Source of the DNA: JACJWR01 sp044326505
Lineage (GTDB): Bacteria > Actinomycetota > Actinomycetes > S36-B12 > UBA10799
Length of the DNA: 21,534 nucleotides
Reading direction: 5' to 3'
Assembly: GCA_044326505.1 (NCBI GenBank)
Contig: JBIRBF010000021.1
Location: forward strand, 1 to 21,534
This document shows, in pieces, positions 1 to 6,131 of this stretch. The notes below the pieces were generated by a model. It ran no database searches and had not been told where the DNA came from. It saw only the letters and a program-made list of their open reading frames with translations. How positions within the stretch are numbered: position 1 is the first letter of the stretch; each line of letters begins with the position of its first letter. Position numbers and translations under genes: made by a program.

Positions 1-978
1 CGCGGCGTCCTCGGTGGGTGGCGTGGCGTGGTCGGCGTGGTCGGCGTGGTCGGTGTGCGCGCGGGGCAGGTGGCGGGTGGCGCGCAGGCTCCAGATCACG
101 CTGACCCCGATGACCAGTACGACGACGGCGAGGCTGGTCAGGGTGGGGATCTTGATGTCCCAGATGTGCAGCATCATCTTGGCGCCGACCCAGAGCAGCA
201 CGATCGCGAGGCCGGTCTTGAGGTAGACGAACCGGTCCATCAGGTCGGCGAGCAGGAAGTACAGCGCGCGCAGGCCGAGGATGGCGAAGGCGTTGGCGGT
301 GAACACCAGGAACGGCTCCTGGGTGACGGCGAAGATGGCGGGGATGCTGTCGACGGCGAAGACGACGTCGGTGAGCTCGATGAGGACCAGGACGCTGAGC
401 AGCGGGGTGGCCAGCCAGCGCCCGCCCTCGCGCACCCAGAACCGCTGGCCGCGGAAGTCCTCGGTGTGCGGCACCGTGCGGCGGAACCACTTCAGCACCC
501 GGGACTTGGACATGTCGGCGTGCTCGTCGCGCTGGCGCAGCATCTTGATGCCGGTGAGGATGAGCAGGGCGCCGAACAGGTAGATCACCCAGGCGAAGCT
601 GGCCAGCAGCGCCGAGCCGGCGGCGATGAAGGCGCCGCGGAACACCAGCGCGCCGATCACGCCGAGGAACAGCACCCGGTGCTGGTAGGCGCGCGGCACC
701 GCGAAGTAGCTGAAGATGATCGCCCAGATGAACACGTTGTCCACGGACAGCGACTTCTCGATGACGTAGCCGGAGAAGTACTGCGCGCCGAGCTCGGCGC
801 CGTAGACGCCCCAGATCAGGGCGCCGAAGCCGACGCCGAGCGCGACCCAGAACGCCGACCACGCCGCGGCCTCGCGCACGCCGATGACGTGGGCGCGGCG
901 GTGGGCGAGCAGGTCGACGGCAAGCATGGCCAGGATCAGCCCCAGCACGCCCAGCCAGGCCCACAGAGGTACGTTCAC
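1..978 (-). CDS. TerC/Alx-family integral membrane protein (3' end cut by window edge)
   Basis: The reverse strand reads 326 codons from a GTG at 978 to the window edge without a stop. AAGGGAG lies 6 nt before the GTG and supports that start. The protein is very hydrophobic, with about 7-9 predicted membrane helices, and has the TerC family signature: ISO-type acidic motifs EKSLSVDNVF (about residues 72-81) and ELTDVVFAVDSIPA (about 200-213), whose acidic residues in helices are the family's presumed metal-ligand positions. TerC/Alx proteins are linked to tellurite resistance and to manganese export or metal loading of secreted proteins; the substrate here is unknown. The cytosolic tail carries an Asp-His-Ala repeat (residues 309-317). 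It is divergent from a winged-helix regulator 79 bp away. No yybP-ykoY manganese riboswitch fits in that gap. Family call is firm, substrate is not. Confidence 0.93.
   Translation of the reverse strand, partial: MNVPLWAWLGVLGLILAMLAVDLLAHRRAHVIGVREAAAWSAFWVALGVGFGALIWGVYGAELGAQYFSGYVIEKSLSVDNVFIWAIIFSYFAVPRAYQHRVLFLGVIGALVFRGAFIAAGSALLASFAWVIYLFGALLILTGIKMLRQRDEHADMSKSRVLKWFRRTVPHTEDFRGQRFWVREGGRWLATPLLSVLVLIELTDVVFAVDSIPAIFAVTQEPFLVFTANAFAILGLRALYFLLADLMDRFVYLKTGLAIVLLWVGAKMMLHIWDIKIPTLTSLAVVVLVIGVSVIWSLRATRHLPRAHTDHADHADHATPPTEDAA
28..54 (-). repeat. Three 9-bp direct repeats encoding Asp-His-Ala units in the TerC tail
   Basis: On the plus strand GTGGTCGGC occurs at 28-36 and 37-45, with GTGGTCGGT at 46-54. 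Read on the minus strand they encode consecutive D-H-A units (about residues 309-317) after the last membrane helix. The nucleotide units are nearly identical, so this looks like a short slippage-prone in-frame repeat that makes a His/Asp-rich, possibly metal-binding tail. Confidence 0.8.
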
Positions 979-1011
979 GGCGCTCCCTTGATCGGTTGAC
1001 GGCAGAAAGAT

Positions 1012-1051
1012 GAACCATGTTGCAGGAATCTTTATTCCGTACTGTAGGTTC
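1012..1051. promoter_or_regulatory. Concentric double inverted repeat, probable operator in the terC/regulator gap
   Basis: GAACC (1012-1016) pairs with GGTTC (1047-1051), and GGAAT (1025-1029) pairs with ATTCC (1034-1038). Both dyads centre on exactly 1031.5, separated by 8 nt on each side and a CTTT centre. The outer right arm overlaps the predicted -10 hexamer of the downstream regulator gene. The arrangement fits two dimers, or one dimer with wide half-sites, of a winged-helix repressor controlling both divergent genes. The repeat is seen directly; its role is inferred. Confidence 0.6.
1045..1050 (+). promoter_or_regulatory. Candidate -10 hexamer (TAGGTT) for a leaderless regulator mRNA
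   Basis: TAGGTT fits the actinobacterial TANNNT -10 consensus and ends 7 nt before the ATG at 1058, so transcription would start at or next to the start codon. No Shine-Dalgarno sequence precedes that ATG. A TTGCAG at 1020-1025 is a possible but over-spaced -35. Confidence 0.5.
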
Positions 1052-1057
1052 GTGCTC

Positions 1058-1357
1058 ATGCAGCCACGGGAACCACGCAAGTGGACCTTCCTGACCAACC
1101 ACGGCCACGTGCTGGTCTATCTCGCCCGCCACCCCGACCCCCGCGTGCGCGACGTGGCCAGCGGCGTGGGTATCACCGAGCGCGCAGCTCAGGGGATCCT
1201 GGCCGACCTGGCCGAGGCCGGCTACATCAGCGTGACGCGGGAAGGCCGGCGCAACCGCTACCGCATCGATACCGACCTGCCGCTGCGCCATCCCGACGAG
1301 GCAGACCACACGGTCGGCGAGCTGCTCGGCGCGCTGGCCGATCGCGCCGGGGCCTAA
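1058..1357 (+). CDS. Small winged-helix (MarR/ArsR-like) transcriptional regulator
   Basis: A 99-residue protein that is almost entirely one winged-helix domain. It opens with a W-x-F-L-T-N-H-G-H-V-L helix, has a helix-turn-helix around RDVASGVGITERAAQGIL (about residues 32-49), a following helix with DLAEAGY, then the wing with TREGRRNRY. Small actinobacterial regulators of this type share the GITERA...GY...REGRRNRY pattern. The ATG at 1058 was chosen over the in-frame ATG at 1010 because the domain starts right after it and a -10-like hexamer sits 7 nt upstream; the earlier start would run through the operator-like repeat. It is divergent from terC, so autoregulation and control of terC are likely but inferred. 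The ligand is unknown. Confidence 0.85.
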   Translation: MQPREPRKWTFLTNHGHVLVYLARHPDPRVRDVASGVGITERAAQGILADLAEAGYISVTREGRRNRYRIDTDLPLRHPDEADHTVGELLGALADRAGA

Positions 1358-1367
1358 CTGCTCAGAA

Positions 1368-1383
1368 AGGGGCGCCAGGCGCC
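1368..1383. terminator. Weak GC-rich hairpin between convergent genes
   Basis: Two GGCGCC palindromes separated by one A lie between the regulator stop (1357) and the EamA stop (1410) and can fold into a short GC hairpin. There is no T-run on either side, so a terminator role is only suggested by position. Confidence 0.25.
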
Positions 1384-1409
1384 GGAGCGACACCGATCAA
1401 CCAACCGCG

Positions 1410-2285
1410 CTACAAACGGCTACTCGGGTCACTCGAGGGCCACTGGGACACAACCACCCCGAGCACGATCACCACGGCACCTATGCACGTGAGCAGATCG
1501 GGCACTTGATCCAGCAGTACGAATGCCAGAGCTGTGGACGTCAGCGCCGACACCGGGGCGATCAGCGCCGCCTTGCTGGCTGACAGCAGGCGCAGCCCCG
1601 TCAGGCGCAGGACCGTGTTGCCCGCGTAGCCCACGCCGGACACCACCAGCCAGGCCAGCGCAGGGCCACCGGGCAGGCGCCCCAGCATCGCCACCACCAC
1701 CACCAAGCCCACAACGCCCGGAACCACCATCTGCGCGGCGGTCATCGCCCAGGGTTCCGCGCCGCGCTGCGCCAGCGACCGCGACTGGTGCCACACAATG
1801 CCCAGGGCCAGGCCGGTGAGCAGTGCCAGGACGATCCCGGTCCACTCGGTCGCAAACGCCGGCGACGGCCTGGCGAAGCACCCGATTCCGACCAGGCTGA
1901 TCGCCAAGCCGAGCAGTTCCCGACGCCCCAGGTGCTCGCCGTACAAGGGCGCGAGCAGCCCGGCGAACAACGGCACGAGCAACAGCAGGAACGACACCGT
2001 CGCCACGGACGTCAGCTGATAGGCCTGCGCCCCGAGTAAGAGCGCCACCGCGCCGACGAGCGACGCCGCCACCACGGTCCGGTCGCGCAGCAACCGTGGC
2101 AGCGTGCCCAGCGAACGGGCGGCTAATGCCCCGACGATCCCGATCACGCTGCCGACGGCAAGTGTGATGGTCGCTGCGGCCAGGCCGCCGGCAGCGGCCG
2201 CCGCGAACCCGAAGGACGCGACGCCCTGCAGGACTCGCGACGCGGTCAGGGCCGCGCGCGGATGGCTGGACGCGAGGGCGCGCAT
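1410..2285 (-). CDS. EamA/DMT-superfamily transporter
   Basis: A 291-residue hydrophobic protein with about ten membrane helices in two repeated halves, the usual size and build of the drug/metabolite transporter superfamily. Typical features are the ASLVGAVALLLGAQAYQL segment ending the first half's core, small-residue helices such as VLALLTGLALGIV, and the final LLDQVPDLLTCIGAVVIVLGV segment, which matches the family's conserved last two helices. The ATG at 2285 lies 17 bp after the stop of the FAD oxidoreductase gene, so the two are probably co-transcribed. Members export or import amino acids, nucleobases or other small metabolites; coupling to an amine-oxidising enzyme suggests an amino acid or amine substrate, which is inference only. 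Confidence 0.85.
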   Translation of the reverse strand: MRALASSHPRAALTASRVLQGVASFGFAAAAAGGLAAATITLAVGSVIGIVGALAARSLGTLPRLLRDRTVVAASLVGAVALLLGAQAYQLTSVATVSFLLLLVPLFAGLLAPLYGEHLGRRELLGLAISLVGIGCFARPSPAFATEWTGIVLALLTGLALGIVWHQSRSLAQRGAEPWAMTAAQMVVPGVVGLVVVVAMLGRLPGGPALAWLVVSGVGYAGNTVLRLTGLRLLSASKAALIAPVSALTSTALAFVLLDQVPDLLTCIGAVVIVLGVVVSQWPSSDPSSRL

Positions 2286-2302
2286 CCCCGGTCCCCCAGC
2301 CC

Positions 2303-3397
2303 TCAGGACGGACGCACGGCGGCGAAGGCGGGCACCCAGGGCGGCAGTTGGCCCACCACCGCGTCGGCAAGCACATGTCCGAGCAGCGGGGCGAACTTGA
2401 ACAGCTGGTTGCCCTCCACCAACGTCACTGCGCCGACGGTGGAGATCGCGAACGGCTGGCCGCCGGGGACCACCACCGGCGCCACCAGCATCTCGCGCCG
2501 TCGGGCGGTGGCAGGATCGAGCTTCGGCATCAGGTCGGCGGCGTAGTCAAGGGCAGCGTCAAAGCTCCCGGCCGCGGTGTCCGATGGATCGTTGGACGAC
2601 CAGTCCCCGGAGAGCGCGACGGCCCCGTCGACACCCATCTGGGCCCAGCCGTAGCGGTGACCGGGCAGCATCTGCATCCACATGGCCGTCGCCGGCAGCG
2701 GCGCGTGCGGGCGCAGCGCGGCCCAGGTGCGTTGCTGCGGGGCGGTATCCAGATGCAGGCCCAGGCCCTCGGCGAGCGCCTCGGTGCCCGCTCCCGCTGC
2801 CACCACCGCGGCGTCGAACCGGTACTTGCTCCCGCCTGCGACGACGAGCGCTCCGGTCGCGGCCCCAGCCCCAGCCGACGGCCGCACGGCGACCACGTGC
2901 TCGGGCACCAGGCGCCAGCCAAAGTCGCCGTTGAGCGCGAGCAGCCACTCGATGGTGGCGCGGGTGTCGATCGCACCGGCCTGGGGATCGAAGTACAGCT
3001 CGGTCGGGTCGAGCCGGTCGGCGTCGACGAGCGGGCAGAGCTCGGCCGCGTCCGCGCGCGACGGCAGCCGGAAGGGCTGCCCCGCGGCCGACATCCGGGC
3101 GGCCCAGAGTCCACTCTCGGGATCGGCCATCAGCAACCCGTGGCGACGGATCAACGGCCGCTGCCACTGCTGCTCCCAGTCGCTCCACAGCGCGAGCGAA
3201 CGCACCGCAAGATCCACCCCGAGTGCCGTGGGATGGGCTACGCGGAAGGCCCGCACGGGACCGAACGACTGTCCGCTACCCGGGGGCTCCGGGTCGAACG
3301 TGGTCACGCGTGCGCCTCGAAGTCCGAGGGCTGCGGCGGCCGAGAGACCGACAACGCCGGCGCCGACCACGGCGACCTCTCGTGGCGACGCGACCAT
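2303..3397 (-). CDS. FAD-dependent oxidoreductase, DAO / sarcosine-oxidase-like
   Basis: A 364-residue flavoprotein. The N-terminal Rossmann motif GAGVVG (residues 12-17, after VAVV) binds the FAD ADP moiety. The DAO-family pattern continues with an acidic residue ending the second strand (TTFDPEP), a GGTS-like region replaced by SGQSFGPVRAFR, a middle VVAAGAGTEAL segment, and a C-terminal FKFAPLLGHVLAD that matches the GFKFxPxxGxxLA segment of monomeric sarcosine oxidase relatives. The Cys that holds FAD covalently in sarcosine oxidase is not evident, so FAD is probably bound non-covalently. The substrate, likely an N-methyl or amino acid amine, cannot be fixed. I chose the ATG at 3397 because the Rossmann strand begins seven residues later and a TACAGT hexamer sits 7 nt upstream; an ATG 16 codons earlier is possible. 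Confidence 0.85.
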   Translation of the reverse strand: MVASPREVAVVGAGVVGLSAAAALGLRGARVTTFDPEPPGSGQSFGPVRAFRVAHPTALGVDLAVRSLALWSDWEQQWQRPLIRRHGLLMADPESGLWAARMSAAGQPFRLPSRADAAELCPLVDADRLDPTELYFDPQAGAIDTRATIEWLLALNGDFGWRLVPEHVVAVRPSAGAGAATGALVVAGGSKYRFDAAVVAAGAGTEALAEGLGLHLDTAPQQRTWAALRPHAPLPATAMWMQMLPGHRYGWAQMGVDGAVALSGDWSSNDPSDTAAGSFDAALDYAADLMPKLDPATARRREMLVAPVVVPGGQPFAISTVGAVTLVEGNQLFKFAPLLGHVLADAVVGQLPPWVPAFAAVRPS

Positions 3398-3404
3398 GGG
3401 CGCC

Positions 3405-3410
3405 ACTGTA
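3405..3410 (-). promoter_or_regulatory. Candidate -10 hexamer (TACAGT) for the FAD oxidoreductase gene
   Basis: On the minus strand TACAGT ends 7 nt before the ATG at 3397, with no Shine-Dalgarno sequence between, as in the other probable leaderless starts of this window. Confidence 0.5.
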
Positions 3411-3421
3411 TTGAAGCGGGG

Positions 3422-3431
3422 GTCACGTGAC
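3422..3431. promoter_or_regulatory. 10-bp perfect palindrome GTCACGTGAC near the -35 region of the FAD gene
   Basis: GTCACGTGAC is self-complementary over all ten bases and lies where the -35 contact region of the minus-strand promoter at 3405-3410 would be. A repressor or activator site is plausible; no regulator is identified. Confidence 0.35.
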
Positions 3432-3500
3432 ACTCCACACCGCAACGGAGACCTTCACGGTCCGCTCACGAGAAGTAACTCTGCGCCACAGGGCCACCGG

Positions 3501-3524
3501 TTTGGTGCACACGGGGTCACCAAA
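3501..3524. promoter_or_regulatory. Inverted repeat TTTGGTG-N10-CACCAAA upstream of the diguanylate cyclase gene
   Basis: Seven perfectly matched bases (3501-3507 and 3518-3524) flank a 10-bp spacer. The right arm covers the position expected for the -35 element of the TAGACT hexamer at 3540-3545. One helical turn lies roughly between half-sites, so a dimeric DNA-binding protein is a reasonable reading. There is no T-run after it, which argues against a terminator. Confidence 0.45.
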
Positions 3525-3539
3525 TAGGCGTCGCTGACT

Positions 3540-3545
3540 TAGACT
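3540..3545 (+). promoter_or_regulatory. Candidate -10 hexamer (TAGACT) of the cyclase / ABC-F unit
   Basis: TAGACT fits TANNNT. Transcription starting about 7 nt downstream would leave a leader of about 22 nt that contains the GGAGG at 3561-3565. No convincing -35 is seen; the inverted repeat occupies that position. Confidence 0.35.
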
Positions 3546-3560
3546 CCTTTTGTCAGGGTT

Positions 3561-3565
3561 GGAGG
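3561..3565 (+). promoter_or_regulatory. Ribosome binding site GGAGG that decides the cyclase start
   Basis: GGAGG is followed by 8 nt and then GTG at 3574. An upstream in-frame TTG at 3550 would place this site inside the coding region and has no Shine-Dalgarno sequence of its own. Confidence 0.7.
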
Positions 3566-3573
3566 TGGTAGCG

Positions 3574-6111
3574 GTGCGAGAGACCCAGTCCATCTCGACG
3601 CATGAGGCTGCGCCGTACGAGGCGCCGCGGGTCGCGTCGCAGGCCCCCTCGCCCTCCCCCGAACAACAGCGCCTGGTGCTGGACTACACCAACGAGGCGA
3701 TCCTGCACTACAGCCCCGACGGCACCCTGCTCTGGGCCTCGCCTTCGCTCGAGCGCACCCTGGGCTACGCGCCCGAGGCAGTGGTCGGCAAGCCCTTCGA
3801 GTTCTCCCCAGGCGGCGATGCTGACGCCGTCGGCGAGGCGTTCGCCCGGATGGCCTCTGACCATCAGGATGCCGCCCGCTTCCAGATGCCCGCCCGCCAT
3901 GCCGACGGCTCGCCGCGCTGGGTCGAGGTGCATGCCGCCCTGGTGTGGGGCGCGGATGGCCGACCGGACTCCGCGGTGGCCTCCGTCCGCGACATCACGG
4001 CTTTGGTCGATGCCGAGCAGGCCCTGCGGGCCGAGCAGTCGCAACGGCTGGCCGTGCTGGAGTCGATGCTCGACCCGCACGTCATGCTCGCCGCCATCCG
4101 CGACGACGACGGGCAAGTGGTGGACTTCGTCTACGCCGACGCCAACGACGCCGCATGCGCCTACAACCGACTCCCGCGCGAGAAGCTGGTCGGCTCGACG
4201 ATCATGGGTCTGCTCCCGGCCCACGCCACGACCGGGCTGCTCGACCGGTACGCGAACGTGGTGGACACCGGCGAGCCGTTAGTGCTCGACGACTTTGTCT
4301 ACCCACACGAGATCCTGGCCGAGCGCCGGCACTTCGACATTCGGGGCGTCAAGGTCGGCGACGCAATCTCGTTCACCTGGCGCGACGTGACGGACCGCGT
4401 CGCGCAAGCGTCCCGGGTGGCGGCCTCGGACCAGTGGCAGCGGCTGCTGCTGAGGTCGATGGCCGAAGGCGTTGTGGTGCACGACCGCGTGGGCAGGATC
4501 GTGTCCTCGAACGAGGCCGCCCAGCGGATGCTCGGCCTGGCAGAGGATCAGATGGCCGGGCAGTCCCCCGTCTCAGACACGTGGCGCACCGTTCATCCCG
4601 ACGGCTCGCCCTTCGCCGCAGAGGAGCACCCGGCGGTGATGACGCTGGCCACCGGACGATCCGTGCACGACGTCGTGATGGGGCTGCGATCCCCAGAGGG
4701 GCGCTCGCTGTGGCTTCTGGTCAACTCCGTGCCGCTGCCGCTTCAGCCTGACGGCACCGGCGGCGGGGCGATCTCGACCTTCAGCGACATCACCACCCAG
4801 ATCGAGGCCGAACATGCGCTGGATGCCAGCCGGGAGGAGTACCGACTGCTCGCCGAGAATGCCGCGGACTTGGTGTTCCGTAGCAGCCCGCGGGGCATCC
4901 TGGAGTGGGTGTCGCCCTCAGTCGGACACGCTCTGGGCTGGCGGCCCGAGGACCTGATCGGCAATTCGCTGTCCGAGATCCTGTGGCATCCGGACGACCT
5001 TGCCCTCGTGCAGAACCAATCCAAGGCGCTCAACAACGGCACGCCCGTGTTCTTCGAGGCCCGCTACGGCACGCTTGAGGGGACGTTTCGTTGGATGGCG
5101 GTCACCGCACGGCCCGTCTTCGACGACGCCGGGGCAGTCGTGAGCCACGTCGGGAGCGGCAGGGACGTGACGGGTGAAGTCGAGGCCCGGCGCGCCCTGG
5201 CCGCATCGGAGGAGCGGTACCGACTGCTCGCAGAGAACTCCTCCGACGTCATCGTCCACGTGCGCGACGGCGTGTGGGCGTGGGTGTCGCCGTCGGTCGA
5301 GACCGAGCTCGGCGGTCGGCGCGAGGACTGGGTCGGGCGGCGCGTGGCCGACATCATGCATCCGGGTGACGAGTCCTTGGCCCACGATGCGGTGGAGCAG
5401 GTCGGGGCGGGTCATACCGTGGTTGGTCGGGCGCGCATCCGGGTCGCGGACGGCACGTTCCACTGGGTGGAGGCGCGCGCGAGTGCCTACCTGGACGCCA
5501 ACGGTCAACCGGACGGTGAGGTTGCCGCACTGCGGCTGGTGGACGATGCCGTGGCGGCCGAGGCGGAACTCCTGCGCCGGGCCCGCTACGACGACCTGAC
5601 CGGGCTGCTCAAGCGCGGCACAGCCTTGGAACGCCTGGAGGTCCTGTCCAGCATCCCGCCGGATCCGGGCCAGGAGTCGGCGGTCATGTTCGTGGACATC
5701 GACAACTTCAAGGACATCAACGACCGCCACGGCCACGCCGCCGGCGACGCTGTGCTGGGCGCCATCGCCGACCGGATCCGGGCGACCGTTCGACCGGGCG
5801 ACCTGATCGCGCGGATGGGCGGAGACGAGTTCCTGGTGATTCTGGCCCGCGTGCGGGACCTGGCCGCAGCCGTGGCCATCGCTGATCGAATCCGCGGCAG
5901 CGCGCATGGACCCATCCCACTACCCAAGGGGCACGCCGGCACGGCGACCGACTCGGCGTTGGAGGAGGGCGTCACTTTGAGCGTCGGCGTGACTACGAGC
6001 CAACCCGCCGAGGATCCCGATCAGTTGATCGCGCGTGCCGACAGGGCCATGTACGAGGCCAAGCGCACCGGTCGCGACAAAGTCGTGGCCGTGCCCGCAC
6101 CGCCGGCCTGA
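3574..6111 (+). CDS. Diguanylate cyclase with five PAS domains (PAS x5 - GGDEF)
   Basis: An 845-residue soluble protein without membrane segments. Five PAS/PAC units can be laid out at about residues 33-147, 158-278, 288-412, 421-540 and 546-662; the ends are marked by PAC-type motifs such as SVRDITALVDAEQAL, SFTWRDVTDR, STFSDITTQIEAE and GSGRDVTGEVEARRAL. The GGDEF domain (about 670-838) begins with the conserved YDDLTGLLKR. Its active site is complete: GGDEF at 749-753 and the metal-binding D-I-D-N-F-K at 708-713. The inhibitory site RxxD (R740-D743) sits exactly five residues before GGDEF, so product feedback inhibition is expected. It should make c-di-GMP from two GTP in response to signals sensed by the PAS array; ligands are unknown. 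PAS4 and PAS5 both open with E-x-YRLLAEN, indicating duplication. An ABC-F gene follows after 20 bp. Confidence 0.92.
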   Translation: MRETQSISTHEAAPYEAPRVASQAPSPSPEQQRLVLDYTNEAILHYSPDGTLLWASPSLERTLGYAPEAVVGKPFEFSPGGDADAVGEAFARMASDHQDAARFQMPARHADGSPRWVEVHAALVWGADGRPDSAVASVRDITALVDAEQALRAEQSQRLAVLESMLDPHVMLAAIRDDDGQVVDFVYADANDAACAYNRLPREKLVGSTIMGLLPAHATTGLLDRYANVVDTGEPLVLDDFVYPHEILAERRHFDIRGVKVGDAISFTWRDVTDRVAQASRVAASDQWQRLLLRSMAEGVVVHDRVGRIVSSNEAAQRMLGLAEDQMAGQSPVSDTWRTVHPDGSPFAAEEHPAVMTLATGRSVHDVVMGLRSPEGRSLWLLVNSVPLPLQPDGTGGGAISTFSDITTQIEAEHALDASREEYRLLAENAADLVFRSSPRGILEWVSPSVGHALGWRPEDLIGNSLSEILWHPDDLALVQNQSKALNNGTPVFFEARYGTLEGTFRWMAVTARPVFDDAGAVVSHVGSGRDVTGEVEARRALAASEERYRLLAENSSDVIVHVRDGVWAWVSPSVETELGGRREDWVGRRVADIMHPGDESLAHDAVEQVGAGHTVVGRARIRVADGTFHWVEARASAYLDANGQPDGEVAALRLVDDAVAAEAELLRRARYDDLTGLLKRGTALERLEVLSSIPPDPGQESAVMFVDIDNFKDINDRHGHAAGDAVLGAIADRIRATVRPGDLIARMGGDEFLVILARVRDLAAAVAIADRIRGSAHGPIPLPKGHAGTATDSALEEGVTLSVGVTTSQPAEDPDQLIARADRAMYEAKRTGRDKVVAVPAPPA
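4837..5237 (+). repeat. Duplicated PAS-domain segment (DNA-level similarity between PAS4 and PAS5)
   Basis: The stretch TACCGACTGCTCGC followed by GAGAA occurs at 4837-4859 and again at 5217-5237 with one base changed, and the following codons give W-x-W/E-VSPSV in both copies. This marks an internal duplication of the PAS unit. A related segment (YRLLAENMTDAV) occurs in the EAL protein near 9220. Confidence 0.6.
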
Positions 6112-6131
6112 GTCGGCACTCGGGGAGCGCC

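Noticed and set aside
28..54. Short tandem repeat as a CRISPR or origin iteron
   Set aside because: Units of 9 bp with no spacers, in frame inside a membrane protein gene; they encode a repeated tripeptide.
28..999. Long plus-strand open frame over the terC region (about 323 codons)
   Set aside because: It is antisense to a clear TerC membrane protein with conserved motifs; its product is a low-complexity Asp/Glu/Ala/Arg/His-rich shadow.
979..1057. A yybP-ykoY manganese riboswitch upstream of terC
   Set aside because: Only 79 bp separate the divergent genes, and the sequence shows dyads rather than the riboswitch core. There is no room for the element.
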